Assembly (NCBI GenBank): GCA_947467405.1
Contig: CANIIN010000061.1
Span: 1-9,910, forward strand
Source of the DNA: Betaproteobacteria bacterium
Lineage (GTDB): Bacteria; Pseudomonadota; Gammaproteobacteria; Burkholderiales; SG8-39
DNA length: 9,910 nucleotides
Direction of reading: 5' to 3'
Part shown: in pieces, positions 1 through 6,591 of the stretch
Layout of the letters: every line of letters begins with the position of its first letter
How positions within the stretch are numbered: position 1 is the stretch's first letter
Program-made: the position numbers and the translations under genes
Notes under the pieces: model-generated
Told to the model about the DNA's origin: nothing
Databases searched by the model: none
Seen by the model: only the letters and a program-made list of their open reading frames with translations

Positions 1-711
1 CAGAAGCTATTCAAGGGGCTTCTGGGACTTGTTCAGTACGCCATGGCGCAACAGGACATCAGGTACTACCTGAACGGTCTGCTCATGGTTCTGGAAGATG
101 GCCAACTCAAACTGGTCGCCACCGATGGACACCGTTTGGCATTCGCCAGCCGCGATATTGATGTAAAGGGTCTTCCAAAACAGGAAATCATTCTTCCCAG
201 GAAGACCATCATTGAGTTGTCAAAACTCATGCACGATTCCGATGAACCGGTCGTGATAGAGCTTTCCGCCAGCCAGGCGCGTTTTTCTTTCGGAGACATT
301 CTGCTGGTCTCAAAACTTGTAGATGGAAAGTTTCCAGACTACTCGCGAGTCATTCCGCAAAACCAGCCAAAGGCGCTCAAATTAAATAGAGTGGCTTTCC
401 TGCAGGCGTTGCAACGTGCGGCCATCCTCACCAGCGATAAGTTCCGGGGAGTCAGATGGGTTCTTTCTGATGGTGTGTTGAAAATCATCTGCTCAAACAC
501 CGAACAGGAAGAGGCGCAGGAAGAGATAGATGTTGATTACAAAGGTGATGGTCTCGATATTGGGTTCAACGTGGGTTACATGCTCGATGTGTTGAACAAT
601 CTTGATGCTGATGAAATTATCTGTAGCTTGGGTGATTCCAGTTCCAGTGCATTAATCACCGTGCCAGGTCAGGGTGATTTCAAGTATGTCGTCATGCCGA
701 TGCGCATCTAG
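1..711 (+). CDS. dnaN: DNA polymerase III beta subunit (sliding clamp), 3' part
   Basis: DnaN forms the ring-shaped homodimer that encircles DNA and tethers polymerase III and other enzymes to the template. The reading frame is open from base 1, so the gene is cut by the window edge. The 236 visible residues correspond to roughly the last two thirds of the usual ~366 aa protein (rest of domain 2 and all of domain 3). Family landmarks are QDIRYYLNG, VATDGHRLA (fragment residues 39-47), SKLVDGKFPDY, KFRGVR, EQEEAQEEIDV, FNVGYMLDVLN and the terminal VVMPMRI, which contributes to the hydrophobic pocket where clamp-binding peptides dock. The ATG at 43 is an internal Met (MAQQDIRYYL aligns within the family), not a start. 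The stop is TAG at 709-711. gyrB follows 71 bp downstream in the same direction, the usual origin-proximal order. No oddities are seen in the visible part. Confidence 0.97.
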   Translation, partial: QKLFKGLLGLVQYAMAQQDIRYYLNGLLMVLEDGQLKLVATDGHRLAFASRDIDVKGLPKQEIILPRKTIIELSKLMHDSDEPVVIELSASQARFSFGDILLVSKLVDGKFPDYSRVIPQNQPKALKLNRVAFLQALQRAAILTSDKFRGVRWVLSDGVLKIICSNTEQEEAQEEIDVDYKGDGLDIGFNVGYMLDVLNNLDADEIICSLGDSSSSALITVPGQGDFKYVVMPMRI

Positions 712-782
712 TCGAACTCAAACGGGCACACCGCTTTAATACGCTCTTTAATACCGTTTTAGACGGGGAAGAACAGAAACAT
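712..782 (+). promoter_or_regulatory. dnaN-gyrB spacer with tandem repeat and possible weak promoter
   Basis: This 71 bp spacer carries the 9-mer CTTTAATAC twice, at 734-742 and 746-754, a 12-bp period. Each copy contains TTTAAT, which resembles a sigma70 -10 box. The first copy lies 17 bp after TCGAAC (712-717), a poor -35 (3 of 6). A small hairpin CCGT-TTTAG-ACGG (754-766) precedes a purine-rich GGGGAAG (765-771), which probably serves as the gyrB ribosome binding site about 11 nt before the ATG. gyrB expression is supercoiling-sensitive in other bacteria, but nothing in this stretch proves that here. Read-through from dnaN is equally likely. Confidence 0.3.
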
Positions 783-3266
783 ATGCAAGAGAATGGAAAT
801 GAGGCACTGGGTGCTGAATCTGTCCGGCCTGATGTGACTGTGGCGATAACCAGCGATCCGGAGGAATACGGATCCAGCAGCATTAAGATGCTTAAAGGTC
901 TGGATGCCGTTCGGAAGCGCCCGGGCATGTATATTGGAGACACCTCTGATGGCAGCGGCCTTCATCACATGGTCTTTGAGGTGGTGGATAACGCGATCGA
1001 TGAAGCGCTTGCTGGTCATTGCGATGAAATCATCGTAACCATTCACACGGATAACTCCATTTCTGTTCAGGATAACGGGCGGGGAATCCCGACCGAAATT
1101 CATCGTGATGACGAACTCGGCCGTTCAGCTGCTGAAATAGTCATGACTGAACTGCACGCAGGCGGAAAGTTCGACAACAATTCCTACAAGGTTTCTGGAG
1201 GCCTGCACGGTGTTGGTGTATCGGTGGTCAACGCATTGTCGGATTGGCTGAGACTGACCGTACGCCGCAATGGTGAAGCGCATTTCATGGAATTCCGCCG
1301 TGGTGAACGCGTAGAGCCGCTAAAGGTGGTCGGAAAGACGGAGCGGCGTGGAACGGAAGTTCATTTTCTTGCGGCTACTGAAACATTTGGGATTGTCGAG
1401 TTTCATTTCGACATATTGGCAAAACGTCTGCGTGAACTTTCATTCCTCAATAATGGAGTCCGTATCAAACTCGTCGATCAGCGTATCGGCAAGGAAGAGG
1501 ACTTTGCATTCGAGGGCGGCGTCAGTGGATTCGTCGAGTACATCAGCCGCAACAAGAACGTTCTGCACCCGACCGTATTCCATGCCATCGGCCAGAAAGA
1601 AGGCGTGATCGTGGAAGTTGCCATGCAGTGGAATGACTCCTATCAGGAGCAGGTTCTTTGCTTCACCAATAATATTCCGCAGAGGGACGGAGGAACCCAC
1701 CTGACGGGTTTACGTGCCGCGATGACGCGTTCTATCAACCAGCATATCGAGGCCAATGAAATTGCCAAGAAGGCGAAGGTTGAAACCACCGGGGACGACA
1801 TGCGCGAAGGGCTTTCCTGCGTACTCTCGGTCAAGGTACCTGAACCGAAGTTCTCGTCTCAAACCAAGGAAAAACTGGTTTCATCGGAAGTTCAGCCCGT
1901 GGTGCAGGAAATTGTTGCCGAGAAATTGAAGGCATTCCTGCTTGAACGACCCAATGAAGCACGAATCATCTGCACCAAGATCGTTGATTCGGCACGGGCC
2001 CGCGAGGCCGCGAGAAAAGCGCGCGAACTGACGAGACGAAAAGGGGTTCTCGACTCTTTCGGACTCTCCGCCAAACTGGCCGACTGCCAGGAGAAGGATC
2101 CGGCCAAGTGCGAGTTGTATATCGTTGAGGGTGACTCGGCAGGAGGCTCCGCAAAGCAGGGTCGAGACCGGAAGTTTCAGGCCATATTGCCGCTCAAGGG
2201 AAAAATACTTAACGTCGAAAAGGCACGTTTCGACAAACTCATCTCTTCCCAGGAAATCGTCACACTTATCCAGACGCTGGGTACCGGTATCGGCAAGGAA
2301 GAATACGACGCGAGCAAATTGCGTTATCACCGCATCATCATCATGACCGACGCGGACGTTGATGGAGCACATATTCGCACGCTGATTCTGACGTTTTTCT
2401 ACCGCCAGATGCCGGAACTGGTCGAAAGAGGCCACATCTATATTGCCCAGCCGCCGCTATACAAGGTCAAGCTCGGCAAGTCTGAGCGCTACCTGAAAGA
2501 TGATAACGAGCGCGACCAGTTCATGTTGTCGCAGGCGCTTATCGGCGCTGCTTTGACACCAAGCGCTGGAGCCGCCCCCATCGAAGGTGCTGCGCTCGAG
2601 CAATTGGCCAAGAGCTACCTGTTGTCCCAGGCCGTCATTACCCGACTTTCCAAGATCATCGATCCCGAGGTGCTTCATGCCCTGGCGCGAGGGATTCGCG
2701 TCGATCTGTCCAGCGCAGATTTGGCCGCTGCAAGCGCGTTGCGGCTCAAGCAGGCCATGGTTGATCGTGGGGCAAGTAACGGTAATGGTGGCATCAACAT
2801 TGGTGCTCGCTATGATGAAAAGAGCGAGCAACATAAACTGGTGATAGAACGAAACCATCACGGCAACATTCGCATCAGCGTCCTGGACGAGGATTTCTTC
2901 CTGTCCGGCGATTGCCAGCAGATCGAAAAAACCGGAGAGTTGCTGGAGGGCTTGGTAGGTAGTGGGGCGATGATTCGTCGCGAAGAGAAAGAGCAACCCG
3001 TAGCCGAATTTTCGGAGGCCATGAAGTGGATGCTCGCCGAAGTTGAGCGCGGCGCTTCCATGCAACGCTACAAGGGGTTGGGCGAGATGAATCCCGAACA
3101 GCTTTGGGAAACCACTATGGATCCCGCTTCGCGGCGACTGCTGAAGGTCCAGATAGAAGATGTCCTGACTACCGATGACATCTTCACCAAACTGATGGGG
3201 GACGAAGTCGAACCGCGTCGAGCCTTCATTGAGCAGAATGCCCTGGTGGCGCGCCTCGACGTCTGA
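783..3266 (+). CDS. gyrB: DNA gyrase subunit B
   Basis: GyrB is the ATPase subunit of gyrase (A2B2), which introduces negative supercoils ahead of the replication fork. The 827 aa include a GHKL ATPase domain with E66 (catalytic base), D69 and N70 in FEVVDNAIDEA, D97 in DNGRGIP and the lid GGLHGVGVSVVNALS (139-153). The transducer domain has QTKEKL (360-365). The TOPRIM domain has EGDSAGGSAKQG (449-460), PLKGKILNVEK (470-480) and the metal-binding D523/D525/D527 of DADVDG. The C-terminal tail has QRYKGLGEMNPEQLWETTMD (761-780). Between PPLYK (557-561) and the tail lies the ~165-residue insertion typical of Gram-negative GyrB (E. coli is 804 aa). The N-terminus is about 24 residues longer before the conserved core than in E. 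coli. The ATG at 783 is the first start in the frame and has a purine-rich stretch about 11 nt upstream; the next Met (M36) would remove conserved GSSSIKML. It converges with topB, 29 bp away. It appears intact. Confidence 0.99.
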   Translation: MQENGNEALGAESVRPDVTVAITSDPEEYGSSSIKMLKGLDAVRKRPGMYIGDTSDGSGLHHMVFEVVDNAIDEALAGHCDEIIVTIHTDNSISVQDNGRGIPTEIHRDDELGRSAAEIVMTELHAGGKFDNNSYKVSGGLHGVGVSVVNALSDWLRLTVRRNGEAHFMEFRRGERVEPLKVVGKTERRGTEVHFLAATETFGIVEFHFDILAKRLRELSFLNNGVRIKLVDQRIGKEEDFAFEGGVSGFVEYISRNKNVLHPTVFHAIGQKEGVIVEVAMQWNDSYQEQVLCFTNNIPQRDGGTHLTGLRAAMTRSINQHIEANEIAKKAKVETTGDDMREGLSCVLSVKVPEPKFSSQTKEKLVSSEVQPVVQEIVAEKLKAFLLERPNEARIICTKIVDSARAREAARKARELTRRKGVLDSFGLSAKLADCQEKDPAKCELYIVEGDSAGGSAKQGRDRKFQAILPLKGKILNVEKARFDKLISSQEIVTLIQTLGTGIGKEEYDASKLRYHRIIIMTDADVDGAHIRTLILTFFYRQMPELVERGHIYIAQPPLYKVKLGKSERYLKDDNERDQFMLSQALIGAALTPSAGAAPIEGAALEQLAKSYLLSQAVITRLSKIIDPEVLHALARGIRVDLSSADLAAASALRLKQAMVDRGASNGNGGINIGARYDEKSEQHKLVIERNHHGNIRISVLDEDFFLSGDCQQIEKTGELLEGLVGSGAMIRREEKEQPVAEFSEAMKWMLAEVERGASMQRYKGLGEMNPEQLWETTMDPASRRLLKVQIEDVLTTDDIFTKLMGDEVEPRRAFIEQNALVARLDV

Positions 3267-3272
3267 TACGAA

Positions 3273-3305
3273 AACCGCCGACGGGTCTCCTCCCGTCAGG
3301 CGGTT
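3273..3305. terminator. Bidirectional terminator shared by gyrB and topB
   Basis: The arms are AACCGCC plus GACGGG (3273-3285) and CCCGTC plus GGCGGTT (3292-3305), with one bulged A at 3298 and a 6-nt loop at 3286-3291. That gives 13 base pairs, mostly GC. On the minus strand the hairpin ends in a run of four Ts (complement of 3271-3274), a classical intrinsic terminator for topB. On the plus strand it is followed by GCGGTCTTGGTTTTG, a weaker T-rich tail that would serve gyrB. The right arm includes the topB stop codon (3296-3298) and its last two codons. Confidence 0.8.
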
Positions 3306-5899
3306 GCGGTCTTGGTTTTGCGGCCCGCTGCGCCGGCCTTCTTCTCGCGAACCTCGAATTCGAACCCGATCATTCCGTCGGGCTTCTTGACGAGGTAGGC
3401 CGAGAACGGCCTACCCTTCTTGGAAATGAACCGGTGCAACAGATCGGTTTTTCCTGCCTCGAGAAGCTTGCGCACTTGTTCTTGCTCGATCTGGCGCTGC
3501 AGGATGATTTTGCCGGTCCGGAAATCACAGGTTTTCAGCCCGTCCACCGACTTCTCGCAAACATACGCCATAGGCATTTCAAAAACCCGCGCAGCGCACT
3601 TGGGACACTGCCCGACCGGATCCTGTCCGGTAAAGTCTACCGGCGCCTGATCCTCGCCGTTGCCCTGGCCGAAGTCGAATTCCGGGCGAAACTCCGCGCC
3701 CATTTTCACCACCGCTGCAAATGGCCTGCCCATGCGGCTGCGGAAACCCTGCAGCGGGCCAACGCTGCCATTGCTGAAAAGCTCAGCCACTTCCTCCAGC
3801 GAAAACTCGCGGCTGGAGACTACTTTCCAGATGGAAAGGTCGCATTTCTGACATTGGAACTTCCGATAGTTCTCCTGCACGACTCCACCGCATTTCGGAC
3901 ACGCTGCCGATACGGTTGCAAAAGCCGTATCGGGAATATTGCCCTCCTTGATGCGCATGACGAAATCGCGCGTCAAGGAAGTGATGTGATCCATGAATTC
4001 GGCTCGATCGAGTTTGCCACGCTCCATCTGCTTGAGTTTGAACTCCCAGTCTCCTGTCAATTCCGGTGAACGGAGTTCTTCGATGCCGAAGTGCTTCAGT
4101 GCGAACAACAGCGAGAAAGCTTTCGGAGTGGGTACGAGTTCGCGCTGGTTGCGATGTACATAGTCCTCGAAGATCAGGCCTTCGATAATGGACGCGCGGG
4201 TGGCCGGTGTGCCGAGACCCTTTTCGCTCATGGCTGCGCGCAAATCTTCATCTTCAATCATTTTGCCGGCGCCTTCCATGGCCGACAGCAGCGAGGCTTC
4301 CGTGTAGCGTGCCGGAGGTTTGGTTGCCGATTGCTGCGCAGCAATTTCCAGCGTGCGAACTTTCTCTTTTTGTTTGACCGGCGGCAGGTTTTCGTTCTCT
4401 CCCTGAGCGGCCCGCCCATACACGGTCAGCCAGCCCGGATTGACCAGCACCTTACCCTCGGTCTTGAAGAAGTTCTTCTCGATTTCGGTGATGCGCGTGG
4501 TCTGAAGGTACTCGGCAGCAGGGTAGAACACCGCCAGGAAGCGACGCACCACAAGGTCGTAGATCTTGGCTTCCGCTTCGTTCAGGGTCTTCGGCGTCTG
4601 CAGCGTCGGAATGATGGCGAAGTGGTCGGAGATTTTGCTGTTGTCGAATATGCGCTTGTTTGGCTTGACCCAGCCACCCTTGAGGATCTGTCCTGCAAAC
4701 GGTGCGTAGTCGGTCCCCTTGAATTCCTTCAGTGTCTCGTTGACGGTGCTGATGTAATCCTCGGGCAGCGCGCGCGCGTCGGTCCGTGGGTAGGTCAGAA
4801 CCTTGTGTCTTTCATACAGGGCCTGCGCCAGGGACAGTGTGGTACGCGCAGAGAAACCGAATCGGCCGTTTGCTTCACGTTGCAGGCTGGTCAGGTCAAA
4901 TAGCAGCGGCGACATCTGTGTCGTCGGTTTGGTTTCTTCGGTGACGATCCCGGGCTTGCCAAGGCAGGCGGCAACAATGGCATCCGCCTTGGCGGCGTCC
5001 CACAGGCGCTCGGCCTTGCGCTCACCATCTTCATCTTTGCGGAATTCGGGATCAAACCAGCGCCCGTCGTAGCTACCGGCCTCCGCACCGAATTGCGCGT
5101 GGACTTCCCAGTAATCGCGGGAAACGAAACTCTTGATGCGCGCTTCTCGCTCTACCAGAATGGCCAGTGTCGGCGTCTGCACCCGGCCGACGGTCGTCTT
5201 GTAGAAGCCACCTTCTTTTGAGTTGAATGCGGTCATGGCGCGAGTGCCGTTGATGCCGATCAGCCAGTCTGACTCGGAACGGCATACTGCTGCGTCGGCC
5301 AACGGCCGCATTTCCGGGTCACTGCGCAAATGTGCAAAGCCGTCCTGGATTGCCGTTTGCGTCATCGACTGCAGCCACAAGCGTTCAACGGACTTCCCAT
5401 TTCCGCAGTGCTGCATGATGTAGCGGAATATCAGCTCGCCTTCTCGCCCCGCGTCACAGGCGTTGATCACGCCGGTGACATCCTTGCGCTTCAACAGCTT
5501 GGTCAACAGCTTCAAACGGTCTTCGGTGCGTTCGATGGGCTTCAGGTCGAAATTCGGTGGAACAACGGGCAGATTGGCGAAGGACCACTTGCCGCGCTTG
5601 ACTTCAAAACCCTCAGGTGCAACCAGTTCAAGCAGGTGGCCAATGGCCGAAGACAGGACTAGGTCGTCACTCTCGTAATAGTCACCATGACGGGTGAAGC
5701 CGCCGAGGGCACGGGCTATGTCATTGGCGACAGAGGGTTTTTCGGCAATGATCAGTTTTTTCCCGCCAGACGCAGGTGCAGCAGAAGCTGCCGGCGCCTT
5801 CTTTATGCGCGCGACAGGCTTGGCCGACTTGACGGCTTTCGCCTTCGTTGCCGGGCTCTTGGTGCTGGTCGATTTGCTGGTTTTGGTTTTGGTGGCCAC
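3296..5899 (-). CDS. topB: DNA topoisomerase III (type IA)
   Basis: This ATP-independent type IA enzyme passes single strands through a transient 5'-phosphotyrosine break and mainly decatenates DNA. In the 867 aa, residues 1-47 form a tail rich in Lys, Ala, Ser, Thr and Pro (11 Lys, 1 Arg, no Asp/Glu), unlike the usual start directly at TOPRIM. TOPRIM begins at KKLIIAEKPSVAND (E53) and continues to CDAGREGELI (D149, E153); the middle Asp of DxDxE is Gly, a form known in one TopB subgroup. The catalytic Tyr is Y370 in LTYPRTD. GLGTPATRASIIE (561-573) is the conserved central motif. The C-terminus has two cysteine clusters (C667/C670/C683/C686 and C765/C768/C781/C791), each followed by a topoisomerase C-terminal repeat containing GRPF (724-727 and 829-832), and a short basic end. 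The start is GTG at 5897-5899. It is the only start possible, since an in-frame TAG lies at 5921-5923 and no ATG, GTG or TTG precedes TOPRIM. No Shine-Dalgarno is seen. topA is a less likely name, because the sequence follows the IAEKPSVA-type TopB. Confidence 0.95.
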   Translation of the reverse strand: MATKTKTSKSTSTKSPATKAKAVKSAKPVARIKKAPAASAAPASGGKKLIIAEKPSVANDIARALGGFTRHGDYYESDDLVLSSAIGHLLELVAPEGFEVKRGKWSFANLPVVPPNFDLKPIERTEDRLKLLTKLLKRKDVTGVINACDAGREGELIFRYIMQHCGNGKSVERLWLQSMTQTAIQDGFAHLRSDPEMRPLADAAVCRSESDWLIGINGTRAMTAFNSKEGGFYKTTVGRVQTPTLAILVEREARIKSFVSRDYWEVHAQFGAEAGSYDGRWFDPEFRKDEDGERKAERLWDAAKADAIVAACLGKPGIVTEETKPTTQMSPLLFDLTSLQREANGRFGFSARTTLSLAQALYERHKVLTYPRTDARALPEDYISTVNETLKEFKGTDYAPFAGQILKGGWVKPNKRIFDNSKISDHFAIIPTLQTPKTLNEAEAKIYDLVVRRFLAVFYPAAEYLQTTRITEIEKNFFKTEGKVLVNPGWLTVYGRAAQGENENLPPVKQKEKVRTLEIAAQQSATKPPARYTEASLLSAMEGAGKMIEDEDLRAAMSEKGLGTPATRASIIEGLIFEDYVHRNQRELVPTPKAFSLLFALKHFGIEELRSPELTGDWEFKLKQMERGKLDRAEFMDHITSLTRDFVMRIKEGNIPDTAFATVSAACPKCGGVVQENYRKFQCQKCDLSIWKVVSSREFSLEEVAELFSNGSVGPLQGFRSRMGRPFAAVVKMGAEFRPEFDFGQGNGEDQAPVDFTGQDPVGQCPKCAARVFEMPMAYVCEKSVDGLKTCDFRTGKIILQRQIEQEQVRKLLEAGKTDLLHRFISKKGRPFSAYLVKKPDGMIGFEFEVREKKAGAAGRKTKTATA

Positions 5900-6107
5900 T
5901 CGGAGGAACTGCTGATTTGACTACACCACGCCGGACGGCGCAGCGTCAGAAAGCGGGCAATGATACGAGCAAGGTCGGGTGCTTGCAAGGAAGAGCCCCG
6001 AGAATCCCGCACAAATTGACCGAAAAATGGAGTTGAAACCCGGCTACATCGTTGAAATGTGGCGGCATTTCCAATGCAAGTCTGCCATATCGGACACTTC
6101 GCCAGCC
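5900..6107 (-). promoter_or_regulatory. smg-topB intergenic region, leader of topB
   Basis: This 208 bp gap on the minus strand holds the topB promoter (5960-5988) and an untranslated leader of roughly 53 nt. In the leader, CGCCG-GA-CGGCG (5929-5940) can form a compact GC hairpin about 30 nt upstream of the GTG start. No AGGAGG-like sequence precedes the GTG; the GGAGG seen at 5902-5906 is on the wrong (plus) strand. Just downstream of smg there is a weak stem GCATT-TCC-AATGC (6065-6077) without a T-run, so a terminator for the upstream operon is not convincing and read-through into topB is possible. No further ORF is supported here. Confidence 0.6.
5960..5988 (-). promoter_or_regulatory. Sigma70-type promoter of topB
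   Basis: On the minus strand, TTGCAA (complement of 5983-5988) is followed after exactly 17 bp by TATCAT (complement of 5960-5965). The matches are 4 of 6 to the -35 consensus and 5 of 6 to the -10 consensus with ideal spacing. Transcription would start near 5952-5954. This is the best-looking promoter in the window, and it implies that topB can be expressed independently of lysM-dprA-smg. Confidence 0.65.
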
Positions 6108-6566
6108 TTAATGCATCTGGCGTTTTTCGCCGTCGGGGAGAAGTTCATCGAGAATCAGGGTGTCGACGCTGCCGCGCCGTGTCCACAACACCATCAAGGC
6201 AATGACCTTGAACTTTTCGAGGCCGACGACCTCTCCTTCCAGTGCCATGGCGCGCTCGATGATCATTTCGCGCAGAACGGGAGTCAGGATGCCGGCGCTT
6301 TCCAGAAAGACCAGGAATCCGCGACTCTCCGTCGTGAGCTTGCCGATTTCCATGGAAGTGAATGCGCGTTGTGAACGGCTGGCGTCAAACGCTTCCGGAA
6401 GGGGATTTTCCGTGTGTCGAGCAAGACCGTTCAACCAGTCCAGGGCTTCGCTGATATCGTCGTTCTCGAACCCCGCCGCGGTGAGCTTGCGGGACAGCGT
6501 ATCGTGGTCCGGATAGGCCTCGGTCTGGTAATAATTTTCAAACAAGTAGACGAGAACTTCGAACAT
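6108..6566 (-). CDS. smg: Smg family protein (DUF494)
   Basis: This 152 aa cytoplasmic protein is recognised by the start MFEVLVYLFENYY, the block AGFENDDISEALDWLNGLA (about residues 31-49), SRGFLVFLESAGIL and REMIIERAMAL. These match E. coli Smg (about 157 aa). Smg is widely conserved beside dprA in Beta- and Gammaproteobacteria, but its biochemical role is not established; the name comes from its position near smf (dprA). It has no signal peptide or membrane segment and looks helical. The ATG at 6564-6566 lies 25 bp after the dprA stop, with GGAGA about 12 nt upstream as a modest ribosome binding site. It is probably the last gene of the lysM-dprA-smg operon. It looks intact. Confidence 0.93.
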   Translation of the reverse strand: MFEVLVYLFENYYQTEAYPDHDTLSRKLTAAGFENDDISEALDWLNGLARHTENPLPEAFDASRSQRAFTSMEIGKLTTESRGFLVFLESAGILTPVLREMIIERAMALEGEVVGLEKFKVIALMVLWTRRGSVDTLILDELLPDGEKRQMH

Positions 6567-6591
6567 GTCTGACAGTCGTCTCCGGGGTTAA

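Noticed and set aside
43..45. ATG as a possible dnaN start
   Set aside because: The frame is open to base 1 and the residues upstream continue the DnaN alignment, so this is an internal methionine.
1881..3065. Two long minus-strand ORFs (184 and 202 codons) inside gyrB
   Set aside because: They are complementary to conserved TOPRIM and C-terminal parts of GyrB; no promoter or recognisable protein was seen.
3434..4069. 211-codon plus-strand ORF antisense to the TopB C-terminus
   Set aside because: It is antisense to the zinc-cluster region, with no ribosome binding site and no family resemblance.
4091..4903. 270-codon plus-strand ORF inside topB
   Set aside because: It lies wholly antisense to well-conserved TopB motifs, including the catalytic Tyr region, and its translation shows no recognisable domain; a shadow of codon bias.
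6065..6077. Stem GCATT-TCC-AATGC after smg as operon terminator
   Set aside because: It has only five pairs, a 3-nt loop and no following T-run on the minus strand.
6178..6190. TGTCCACAAC as a DnaA-box-like site
   Set aside because: It has too many differences from TTATCCACA, stands alone and lies inside smg; no box cluster was found anywhere in the window.
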